Assembly (NCBI GenBank): GCA_036494005.1
Contig: DASXOV010000082.1
Coordinates: 1 to 64,000 of the forward strand
Origin: GCA-003244245 sp036494005
Lineage (GTDB): Bacteria; Actinomycetota; Actinomycetes; Mycobacteriales; Pseudonocardiaceae
DNA length: 64,000 nt
Direction: 5' to 3'
The notes under the pieces are model-generated. The model made no database searches. It saw only the letters and a program-made list of their open reading frames with translations, and had not been told where the DNA came from. Both the position numbers and the translations under genes were made by a program. Position 1 is the stretch's first letter, and the number at the start of each line of letters is the position of its first letter. Shown here piece by piece: positions 1-6,934 of this stretch.

Positions 1-8
1 CTTGTGTT

Positions 9-761
9 GTGAAAAACGTCGGTGCTGGTCCCGGTGCCGTGCCAGGTGGCACGGCGGCTGGTCACGCCGACGGCCGGACCCGCCAGGCGGTGACCCAACT
101 GCTGCTGGAGCGGGGCCCGGTGACCGCGGCACTGATCGCCGACGCGCTCGGCCTCAGCCCCGCCGCGGTGCGCAGGCACCTGGACGCGCTGGTCGCCGAC
201 GGCGAGGTCGGCACCAGGGAGGCGCCCCGGCGCGGTCGGCGGACCAGGGGCCGCCCGGCCAAGCTGTTCCTGCTCACCGAAGCCGGCCGGGCCAGGTTCG
301 GCCACGCCTACGACGATCTCGCCGTGTCCGCCCTGCGGTTCCTCGCCGACCGAGGCGGGGAGCAGGCCATCCGGGCGTTCGCGGAGAGTCGCGTCGAGGC
401 CATGATCGGCCGCCACCGCGACGAGATCGCCGCGCAGCCCGACCCGTCGGCCAGGACACGGTCCCTTGCCGACGCGCTGACCAGCGAGGGCTACGCTGCG
501 TCAACCCGAGACATCGGGTCGGGAGAGCAGCTGTGCCAGCACCACTGCCCGGTGGCGCACGTGGCCGCCGAGTTCCCGCAGCTGTGTGAGGCCGAGACGG
601 CGGCGTTCGCCGGGCTGCTCGGCACGCACGTGCAACGCCTGGCCACCATCGCCCGCGGCGACGCGGCCTGCACCACACACGTCCCGACCGGACCGTTCCC
701 GAACGCGGCCCGGCCGGAACACCCCGAACAGCAGAACGAGCACGGAGGGGAGTCCGGATGA
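9..761 (+). CDS. sufR: SufR, Fe-S sensing winged-helix repressor of the suf operon
   Basis: 250-residue DNA-binding regulator at the head of the suf operon. The N-terminal third is a winged helix (residues about 25-85; a helix-turn-helix reading LGLSPAAVRRHLDALVADGE and a basic wing). The C-terminal half carries cysteines in the arrangement expected for a SufR [4Fe-4S] cluster (GEQLCQHHC near 176-184, LCEAE near 197, AACTTH near 222). SufR is known to repress suf when its cluster is intact and release it on iron or oxidative stress. The stop overlaps the sufB start (ATGA at 758-761). The window begins only 8 bases before the GTG start, so the promoter and operator are not visible and a slightly longer N-terminus cannot be excluded. 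Confidence 0.9.
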   Translation: MKNVGAGPGAVPGGTAAGHADGRTRQAVTQLLLERGPVTAALIADALGLSPAAVRRHLDALVADGEVGTREAPRRGRRTRGRPAKLFLLTEAGRARFGHAYDDLAVSALRFLADRGGEQAIRAFAESRVEAMIGRHRDEIAAQPDPSARTRSLADALTSEGYAASTRDIGSGEQLCQHHCPVAHVAAEFPQLCEAETAAFAGLLGTHVQRLATIARGDAACTTHVPTGPFPNAARPEHPEQQNEHGGESG

Positions 762-2206
762 CGACCGCTGCGGAGCAGCGCACGCCCACCACGCAACCGA
801 TGACCCAGGACGAGACGATCGCGTCCATCGGGCGGTATTCCTACGGCTGGGCGGACTCGGACGCCGCAGGTGCCAGCGCCCGGCGCGGCCTGAGCGAGGA
901 CGTGGTCAGGGACATCTCGGCCAAGAAGAACGAGCCGGAGTGGATGCTCGAGGCGCGCCTGAAGGCGCTGCGCCTGTTCGAGCGCAAGCCGATGCCCAAC
1001 TGGGGCGCCGACCTGTCCGGCATCAACTTCGACACCATCAAGTACTTCGTCCGGTCCACCGAGCAGCAGGCCGCGAGCTGGGACGAACTGCCCGAGGACA
1101 TCAAGAACACCTACGACCGGCTGGGCATCCCGGAGGCGGAGAAGCAGCGCCTGATCGCCGGTGTCGCCGCCCAGTACGAGTCCGAGGTCGTCTACCACAA
1201 GATCCGCGAGGACCTGGAGTCGCAGGGCGTCCTGTTCCTGGACACCGACACCGGCCTGCGCGAGCACCCTGAGCTCTTCCAGGAGTACTTCGGCTCGGTG
1301 ATTCCGGCCGGGGACAACAAGTTCTCCGCGCTGAACACCGCGGTGTGGTCCGGCGGCAGCTTCATCTACGTGCCGAAGGGCGTGCACGTGGACATCCCGC
1401 TGCAGGCCTACTTCCGCATCAACACCGAGAACATGGGCCAGTTCGAGCGGACGCTGATCATCGTCGACGAGGACGCCTACGTGCACTACGTCGAGGGCTG
1501 CACGGCGCCGATCTACAAGTCGGACTCGCTGCACTCGGCCGTGGTCGAGATCGTGGTGCGCAAGGGCGGCCGGTGTCGCTACACCACCATCCAGAACTGG
1601 TCGAACAACGTCTACAACCTGGTCACCAAGCGGGCGACCGCCGCTGAGGGCGCGACCATGGAGTGGATCGACGGCAACCTCGGCTCCAAGGTCACCATGA
1701 AGTACCCGTCGGTATGGCTGATGGGGGAGCACGCCAAGGGCGAGGTTCTCTCGGTGGCCTGCGCTGGCGAGGGCCAGCACCAGGACGCCGGGGCGAAGAT
1801 GGTGCACGCCGCGCCACACACGTCGAGCACCATCGTGTCCAAGTCGGTGGCGCGCGGCGGCGGCCGTACCTCCTACCGCGGACTGGTGCAGGTCAACGAG
1901 GGCAGCCACCACTCCCGCTCCACGGTGAAGTGCGACGCGCTGCTGGTCGACCAGATCAGCCGCTCGGACACCTATCCCTACGTCGACATCCGCGAGGACG
2001 ACGTGTCGATGGGGCACGAGGCCACCGTCTCGAAGGTCAGCGATGACCAGCTCTTCTACCTGATGAGCCGGGGCCTGTCCGAGGACGAGGCGATGGCGAT
2101 GATCGTGCGCGGGTTCATCGAGCCGATCGCCCGCGAACTGCCCATGGAATACGCCCTGGAACTCAACCGACTGATCGAACTGCAGATGGAAGGAGCCGTC
2201 GGCTGA
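758..2206 (+). CDS. sufB: SufB, Fe-S cluster scaffold subunit
   Basis: 482-residue SufB, the scaffold core of the SufBCD complex on which nascent Fe-S clusters form before transfer to apoproteins. Full family length, with no intein visible (the M. tuberculosis homologue carries one in this gene, as established knowledge). The C-terminal beta-helix core contains conserved stretches such as HVDIPLQAYFRIN, VEGCTAPIY, the region around GRTSYRGLVQVNEG, and the terminal MSRGLSEDEAMAMIVRGF block shared with SufD. Start ATG 758 overlaps the sufR stop by four bases; sufD begins one base after the stop, so translation is very likely coupled. Confidence 0.97.
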   Translation: MTTAAEQRTPTTQPMTQDETIASIGRYSYGWADSDAAGASARRGLSEDVVRDISAKKNEPEWMLEARLKALRLFERKPMPNWGADLSGINFDTIKYFVRSTEQQAASWDELPEDIKNTYDRLGIPEAEKQRLIAGVAAQYESEVVYHKIREDLESQGVLFLDTDTGLREHPELFQEYFGSVIPAGDNKFSALNTAVWSGGSFIYVPKGVHVDIPLQAYFRINTENMGQFERTLIIVDEDAYVHYVEGCTAPIYKSDSLHSAVVEIVVRKGGRCRYTTIQNWSNNVYNLVTKRATAAEGATMEWIDGNLGSKVTMKYPSVWLMGEHAKGEVLSVACAGEGQHQDAGAKMVHAAPHTSSTIVSKSVARGGGRTSYRGLVQVNEGSHHSRSTVKCDALLVDQISRSDTYPYVDIREDDVSMGHEATVSKVSDDQLFYLMSRGLSEDEAMAMIVRGFIEPIARELPMEYALELNRLIELQMEGAVG

Positions 2207-2207
2207 G

Positions 2208-3446
2208 ATGACGGCAGTGTCTTCTTCGCCCACGGCCAAGACCGACGGGCCACAGTTGCTAGCGCCCTCGCACAACGATGTATCGAAAACCAACGATGTA
2301 TCGAAAACCGATGTATCGAAAACCGACGTGCCGATGGTGTCCAGGGGTGAGCGCTTCACCTCATACGACGTGGATGCCTTCGAGGTGCCCACCGGCCGTG
2401 AGGAGGACTGGCGCTTCACTCCGATGCGCCGGTTGCGGGGCCTGCACCAGGGTGTCGAGGCCACCGGCACCGCGGAGATCGTCGTGCAGGCCGGTGACGG
2501 GGTCGCCGTGGAGACGGTCGGCATGCGCGATCCGCGCATCGGTGACGGAGGTGTCCCCGCCGATCGGGTGGCCGCGCAGGCGTGGAGCTCCACGCAGCAG
2601 GCGACGGTGCTGAGCGTGCCCGCCGGTACCAAGTTCGAGGAGCCCGTGATGATCATCGTCACCGGACCGGGTGCCGGGGAGGTGGCCTACGGACACCTGC
2701 AGCTGCGCCTCGAATCGTGCTCCGAAGCCGTACTGGTGCTCGATTACCGCGGCAGCGGTACCTACGCGGAGAACGTCGAACTGGTGCTGGCTGACGGGGC
2801 CCGGCTGACCTTGGTCAGCGTTCAGGACTGGTCCGACGACGCCGTCCACGTGGCTGCGCAGCACGCTCGGATCGGCCGGGACGCGGTGCTCCGGGCCACC
2901 ACCGTGAGCTTGGGCGGCGGCCTGGTCCGCCAGGCTCCGACGGTGACGTTCACCGAACCCGGTGGCGACGCGGAGTTGCTCGGGCTGTACTTCGCCGACG
3001 CCGGCCAGCACTTAGAACACCGGTTGCTGGTGGACCATGCAGTGCCACACTGCCGGTCCAACGTGGTCTACAAGGGTGCCCTGCAGGGCAGGGACGCCCA
3101 TACCGTGTGGATCGGCGATGTGCTCATCCAGGCAGCTGCCGACGGCACGGAGACCTTCGAGGTCAACCGCAACCTGGTGCTCAGCGATGGTGCGCGGGCC
3201 GACTCGGTGCCCAACCTGGAGATCGAGACCGGGGAGATCGCCGGAGCCGGGCACGCCAGCGCCACCGGCCGCTTCGACGACGAGCAGCTGTTCTATCTGA
3301 CGTCCCGGGGCATCCCGGCGGAGCAGGCCCGCAGGCTGGTCGTGCGCGGCTTTTTCGGTGAGATCCTGCAGAAGATCGCCGTTCCGCAGGTCCGGGAGCG
3401 CCTGGCAGCGGCGATCGAGGCTGAACTGGAAGCGGTGGGGGTATGA
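2208..3446 (+). CDS. sufD: SufD, Fe-S cluster assembly subunit with N-terminal repeat
   Basis: 412-residue SufD, partner of SufB in the SufBC2D scaffold and required for iron acquisition by the complex. The C-terminal half has the SufB/D beta-helix and ends with LTSRGIPAEQARRLVVRGFF. Residues about 23-39 are a short tandem repeat (NDVSKT, NDVSKT, DVSKT) created by 18/18/15-bp DNA duplications; this looks like a flexible, non-conserved linker ahead of the folded region that begins near VSRGERFTSYD. The stop TGA (3444-3446) overlaps an ATG at 3443 that opens the first of two 13-codon micro-ORFs described separately. Confidence 0.95.
   Translation: MTAVSSSPTAKTDGPQLLAPSHNDVSKTNDVSKTDVSKTDVPMVSRGERFTSYDVDAFEVPTGREEDWRFTPMRRLRGLHQGVEATGTAEIVVQAGDGVAVETVGMRDPRIGDGGVPADRVAAQAWSSTQQATVLSVPAGTKFEEPVMIIVTGPGAGEVAYGHLQLRLESCSEAVLVLDYRGSGTYAENVELVLADGARLTLVSVQDWSDDAVHVAAQHARIGRDAVLRATTVSLGGGLVRQAPTVTFTEPGGDAELLGLYFADAGQHLEHRLLVDHAVPHCRSNVVYKGALQGRDAHTVWIGDVLIQAAADGTETFEVNRNLVLSDGARADSVPNLEIETGEIAGAGHASATGRFDDEQLFYLTSRGIPAEQARRLVVRGFFGEILQKIAVPQVRERLAAAIEAELEAVGV
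2274..2324 (+). repeat. In-frame tandem microduplication in sufD
   Basis: Three consecutive copies of AACGATGTATCGAAAACC (2274-2291), the same 18 bases again (2292-2309), and GATGTATCGAAAACC (2310-2324). All units are multiples of three, so the reading frame is kept and the protein gains NDVSKT repeats. The copies are identical over the shared bases, suggesting recent duplication or slippage. Confidence 0.95.
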
Positions 3447-3518
3447 CCCGCCGACGTACTTTTACCGCGGAGGCGGAGATATGACCGCCGACGTACTTCT
3501 TACCGCGGAGGCGGAGAC
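3443..3518 (+). repeat. Two 38-bp tandem copies of an RBS/start unit
   Basis: Two adjacent 38-bp units (3443-3480 and 3481-3518), each beginning ATGACC and ending with the Shine-Dalgarno-like GCGGAGGCGGAGA; they differ by a few bases. The real Rieske gene starts with a third ATGACC at 3519, exactly 38 bases after the second. Each unit therefore holds its own start codon plus the ribosome-binding site for the next one. Confidence 0.95.
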
Positions 3519-3522
3519 ATGA
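3443..3522 (+). other. Chain of two 13-codon micro-ORFs coupling sufD to the Rieske gene
   Basis: ATG 3443 opens a 13-codon frame ending TGA 3482-3484; ATG 3481 overlaps that stop (ATGA) and opens another 13-codon frame ending TGA 3520-3522, which in turn overlaps ATG 3519 of the Rieske gene. The sufD stop overlaps ATG 3443 in the same way. Three successive ATGA overlaps, each with a GGAGG 5-8 bases upstream, could hand ribosomes from sufD to the Rieske gene. Whether the peptides are made is unknown; they may simply be by-products of the duplication. Confidence 0.6.
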
Positions 3523-3824
3523 CCGCCACGCGGGTTTGCGGTCTGGCCGACCTCAAGGATGACATGCCTGCCGGCTTCGAGGTCGACGGCGTGCCGGTGG
3601 TGCTGGTCCGCCAGGGCGAGGAGGTGTACGCACTGGCCGACGTCTGCTCGCACGCCGAGATCGCGCTGTCCGAAGGTGAAGTGACCCGGCTGGGCCTGGA
3701 GTGCTGGCTGCATGGATCGTGCTTCGATCTGCGCACCGGCCAGCCGTCGTCCCCGCCGGCCTCCGAGCCGGTGGACACGTATGCCGTGACGATCGACGGT
3801 GACGATGTATATGTCGAGGTCTAG
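3519..3824 (+). CDS. Rieske-type ferredoxin in the suf operon
   Basis: 101-residue small Rieske [2Fe-2S] protein. The cluster ligands are visible as CSH (near 46-48) and CWLH (near 65-68), the Cys-X-His...Cys-X2-His pattern. Such a bphA3/NirD-like ferredoxin is found between sufD and sufC in some actinobacteria; it probably supplies electrons for cluster assembly, but that role is inference. The ATG at 3519 was chosen because GGAGGCGGAGAC precedes it and the protein begins directly before the conserved VCGLADLKD block. About 100 bases of repetitive spacer separate it from sufC. Confidence 0.88.
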   Translation: MTATRVCGLADLKDDMPAGFEVDGVPVVLVRQGEEVYALADVCSHAEIALSEGEVTRLGLECWLHGSCFDLRTGQPSSPPASEPVDTYAVTIDGDDVYVEV

Positions 3825-3832
3825 GTGTCGAT

Positions 3833-3886
3833 GTCTTAGGTCAAAGTCTTAGGTCAAAATGTCTATACCGCGATGTCTATACCGCC
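3833..3886 (+). repeat. Two adjacent short tandem duplications before sufC
   Basis: GTCTTAGGTCAAA occurs at 3833-3845 and again at 3846-3858; immediately after, ATGTCTATACCGCG (3859-3872) is followed by ATGTCTATACCGCC (3873-3886). They fill half of the spacer between the Rieske gene and sufC. No palindromic structure or stop-start coupling is seen here. Confidence 0.95.
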
Positions 3887-3925
3887 AAGACCCCAACAAC
3901 CGCTAGTTGGAGCTGAGACACACCG

Positions 3926-4714
3926 ATGGCCACTTTGGAGATCAAGGACCTGCACGTTGTGGTCCGCACCGACGACGAGGGGAACCCGGAAAAGGAGATC
4001 CTCCGCGGTGTCGACCTCACGGTCCGGGCGGGGGAGACCCACGCGATGATGGGTCCGAACGGGTCGGGCAAGTCCACCCTTGCCTACTCGATCGCCGGGC
4101 ACCCCAAATACCAGGTCACGTCGGGACAGGTACTACTCGACGGCCAGGACGTGCTCGCGATGTCGGTCGATGAACGCGCTCGTGCCGGACTGTTCCTCGC
4201 CATGCAGTACCCGATCGAGGTGCCCGGCGTCTCGATGTCGAACTTCCTGCGTAGTGCCGCTACCGCGGTGCGCGGTGAGGCGCCCAAACTGCGCACCTGG
4301 GTCAAGGAGGTCAAGGCGGCGATGTCCGACTTGGACATCGATCCGTCCTTCGCCGAGCGCAGTGTCAATGAAGGTTTCTCCGGTGGTGAGAAGAAGCGCC
4401 ACGAGATCCTCCAGCTCGCCGTGCTCAAGCCGAAGATCGCGGTGCTGGATGAGACGGACTCGGGCCTGGACGTCGACGCCCTGCGGGTGGTTTCCGAGGG
4501 CGTGAACCGCTACCGGGCCAGCGGGGATGTCGGTGTGCTGCTGATCACCCACTACAACAAGATTCTGCAGTACATCGCGCCTGACCACGTGCACGTCTTT
4601 TCGGGTGGGCGGATCGTGGAATCGGGCGGGCCAGAGCTGGCCGTGGAACTGGAAGCCAGTGGGTACGAGCGTTTCACCCACCGCCAGGAGGTGACGGGGG
4701 TGTCGTCATTATGA
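3926..4714 (+). CDS. sufC: SufC, ATPase of the SufBCD complex
   Basis: 262-residue ABC-type ATPase that drives conformational change of SufB-SufD. Walker A GPNGSGKST (about 37-45), signature FSGGEKKRHEI with the SufC-specific basic pair (about 151-161), Walker B IAVLDETDSGLD (about 172-183) and a His-loop LLITHYNKI are all present. Length is normal for SufC. The last codons overlap the sufS start (4711-4714). The start ATG has only a weak upstream GGAGCTGAGACACACCG as ribosome site. Confidence 0.96.
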   Translation: MATLEIKDLHVVVRTDDEGNPEKEILRGVDLTVRAGETHAMMGPNGSGKSTLAYSIAGHPKYQVTSGQVLLDGQDVLAMSVDERARAGLFLAMQYPIEVPGVSMSNFLRSAATAVRGEAPKLRTWVKEVKAAMSDLDIDPSFAERSVNEGFSGGEKKRHEILQLAVLKPKIAVLDETDSGLDVDALRVVSEGVNRYRASGDVGVLLITHYNKILQYIAPDHVHVFSGGRIVESGGPELAVELEASGYERFTHRQEVTGVSSL

Positions 4715-5985
4715 CCGAGCCGTTGACCGCCGGCGACGTGGAGAAGATCCGGGCCGACTTCCCGATTCTGTCCCGCACGGTCCGGGAGGATCGACCGCTG
4801 GTCTATCTCGACTCAGGAGCCACCTCGCAACGGCCACGGCAGGTACTCGACGCCGAACGCTCCTTCCTCGAACGGCACAACGCAGCGCCGCATCGTGGTG
4901 CGCATCAACTCGCCGAGGAGGCGACTGAAGGCTACGAGTCGGCGCGCGCCAGGATCGCGGCATTCGTCGGTGCGCAGCCTGGAGAGCTGGTGTTCACCAA
5001 GAACGCCACCGAGGGGATCAACCTGATCGCCTATGCACTGAGCAATTCGGCTGTTGCGGGTCCGCAGACAGAGCGTTTCGTGCTACGGCCCGGTGACGAG
5101 GTCGTGGTGACCGAAATGGAGCATCACGCCAACCTGGTGCCGTGGCAGGAGTTGTGTCGTCGTACCGGCGCCACCTTGCGCTGGTACGGGGTGACCGACG
5201 CCGGCCGGCTGGATCTGGACTCGCTGGAGCTGTCCGAGCGGACCAGGGTGGTCTCCTTCACCCACCAGTCGAACGTGATGGGCACCGTTCCGCCCGTCGC
5301 CGAGCTGGTCCGCCGGGCCCGCGAGGTGGGTGCGCTGACCGTGCTGGACGCCTGTCAGTCGGTCCCGCACGCCCCGGTGGACTTTCCGGCGCTGGACGTC
5401 GACTTCGGAGTGTTCTCCGGGCACAAGATGCTCGGTCCCTCCGGGATCGGTGTGCTCTATGGCCGCAGGCAGCTGCTGGAGACATTGCCTCCGTTCCTCA
5501 CCGGTGGATCGATGATCGAGATGGTGAAGATGGAGGGCTCCACCTACGCCCCGCCGCCGCAGCGTTTCGAGGCGGGGGTCCCGATGACATCCCAAGCCGT
5601 CGGGCTGGGCGCAGCGGTGGACTACCTGTCCGAGGTCGGCATGGACCGGATCGCCGCGCATGAGAAGTTGTTGACCGAGAAGGCCCTGGCCGGACTCGCC
5701 GAGATCGAGGGTGTGCGGATCATCGGCCCCACCGACACCGAGAATCGCGGCGGCGCGGTGTCCTTCGTGCTCGATGACGTCCATGCGCACGATGCCGGGC
5801 AAGTGCTTGACGACCGCGGGGTCGCGGTACGGGTCGGGCACCATTGCGCCTGGCCACTGCACCGTCGCTTCGGCATCGCCGCCACGGTGCGTGCCACTTT
5901 CGCGCTGTACAACACCCCTGCGGAGGTGGACACGTTGCTGGCTACGGTGGACGAGGCGCGCAGGTTCTTCGGAGTGCGGGCATGA
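4711..5985 (+). CDS. sufS: SufS, PLP-dependent cysteine desulfurase
   Basis: 424-residue class II (SufS/CsdA group) cysteine desulfurase that takes sulfur from L-cysteine as a persulfide and passes it to SufU. The PLP-binding lysine lies in FSGHKMLGPSG (near 232); the persulfide cysteine is in VRVGHHCAWPLHRRF (near 375). The sequence ends with the conserved RATFALYNT block. Its start overlaps sufC and its stop overlaps the sufU ATG by four bases, a tightly coupled arrangement that fits equal production with its partner. Confidence 0.96.
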   Translation: MTEPLTAGDVEKIRADFPILSRTVREDRPLVYLDSGATSQRPRQVLDAERSFLERHNAAPHRGAHQLAEEATEGYESARARIAAFVGAQPGELVFTKNATEGINLIAYALSNSAVAGPQTERFVLRPGDEVVVTEMEHHANLVPWQELCRRTGATLRWYGVTDAGRLDLDSLELSERTRVVSFTHQSNVMGTVPPVAELVRRAREVGALTVLDACQSVPHAPVDFPALDVDFGVFSGHKMLGPSGIGVLYGRRQLLETLPPFLTGGSMIEMVKMEGSTYAPPPQRFEAGVPMTSQAVGLGAAVDYLSEVGMDRIAAHEKLLTEKALAGLAEIEGVRIIGPTDTENRGGAVSFVLDDVHAHDAGQVLDDRGVAVRVGHHCAWPLHRRFGIAATVRATFALYNTPAEVDTLLATVDEARRFFGVRA

Positions 5986-6494
5986 AGCTGGAGCAGATGT
6001 ACCAGGAGATCATCCTGGACCACTACCGCAATCCGCACCGGCATGGTCTGCGTGAGCCCTTCGACTCCGAGTCGTTCCAGGTCAATCCCACCTGCGGTGA
6101 TGAGGTGACACTGCGGGTGGCGCTGCGGGGTGAGCAGGTGGCCGACGTGTCCTATGAGGCGATGGGCTGCTCGATCAGCCAGGCCGCGACGTCGGTTCTG
6201 ACCGATCTGGTGGTCGGCCGCACGGTGGCGGAGTCGCTGTCCACGATGGACGCCTTTGTGGAGCTGGTGCAGGGGCGCGGGCAGGTGGAGCCCGACGAGA
6301 AGGTGCTCGCCGATGCGGTCGCCTTCGCAGGCGTCGCCCGCTACCCGGCTCGGGTGAAGTGCGCCCTGCTGGGGTGGATGGCGTTCAAGGACGCGGTGGG
6401 CCGGGCGGACAGCAACAGCGCGGGCGGAGTGGCTGCCGGTCCAGCCAATGACGATGCCGGCCCGATGGAGACAAGCCCAGTGGAGGCACGATGA
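5982..6494 (+). CDS. sufU: SufU, zinc-dependent sulfur acceptor
   Basis: 170-residue SufU, which relays persulfide sulfur from SufS. Zinc-ligand residues are visible: NPTCGDEV (Cys near 37), MGCSISQAA (Cys near 61) and RVKCALLGW (Cys near 127). The start ATG 5982 overlaps the sufS stop; the protein then begins MKLEQMYQEIILDHYRNP, the classical SufU N-terminus, so longer upstream in-frame sequence is not used. The last 30 residues are a low-complexity Ala/Gly/Ser tail not expected to be part of the fold. The stop overlaps the sufT start. Confidence 0.95.
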   Translation: MKLEQMYQEIILDHYRNPHRHGLREPFDSESFQVNPTCGDEVTLRVALRGEQVADVSYEAMGCSISQAATSVLTDLVVGRTVAESLSTMDAFVELVQGRGQVEPDEKVLADAVAFAGVARYPARVKCALLGWMAFKDAVGRADSNSAGGVAAGPANDDAGPMETSPVEAR

Positions 6495-6895
6495 GCGTCG
6501 AGGAAGGGACCGGCGTCGCACGTGGTGCGGCCGGGATGCCCGAGCCGCCGGTGGCCCGTCAGCAGAGCGAGCTGGCAGCTGTCGACGACGTCGAGGAAGC
6601 CATGCGGGATGTGGTCGACCCCGAGTTGGGCATCAATGTCGTCGATCTGGGGCTGCTCTATGATGTTCACGTCGACGAGGACAATGTCGCCACCCTGGAC
6701 ATGACGCTGACCTCGGCCGCCTGTCCGCTCACCGATGTCATCGAGGACCAGACCCGTGCTGCGCTGGTCGGTGGCCCGGGTGGCGGACTCGTCGACGATG
6801 TACGGATCAACTGGGTGTGGATACCTCCGTGGGGTCCGGACAAGATCACCGAAGACGGCCGGGAACAGCTGCGCGCGCTGGGCTTCACCGTCTGA
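6491..6895 (+). CDS. sufT: SufT, MIP18/DUF59 Fe-S maturation factor
   Basis: 134-residue MIP18-family protein that helps Fe-S cluster maturation. After a variable 30-residue N-terminus, the DUF59 domain runs from about DVEEAMRDVVDPELGINVVDLGL to the end; the hallmark cysteine lies in TLTSAACPLTD. It starts with ATG overlapping the sufU stop and closes the operon. It converges on the minus-strand EAL gene with only about 40 bases between stops, in which no clear terminator is visible. Confidence 0.93.
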   Translation: MSVEEGTGVARGAAGMPEPPVARQQSELAAVDDVEEAMRDVVDPELGINVVDLGLLYDVHVDEDNVATLDMTLTSAACPLTDVIEDQTRAALVGGPGGGLVDDVRINWVWIPPWGPDKITEDGREQLRALGFTV

Positions 6896-6934
6896 CGCCC
6901 GTCTTCGGCATCTCCCGCGGGTGGCTGTGGCGGG

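Noticed and set aside
491..2662. Long open frame on the minus strand opposite sufB (over 700 codons)
   Set aside because: Shadow of a high-GC gene: composition is Val/Leu/Arg/His-rich without domains, and sufB opposite is certain.
2274..3886. Repeats considered as a CRISPR array or insertion-sequence ends
   Set aside because: Units are adjacent without spacers, differ between sites and are not flanked by cas genes or a transposase.
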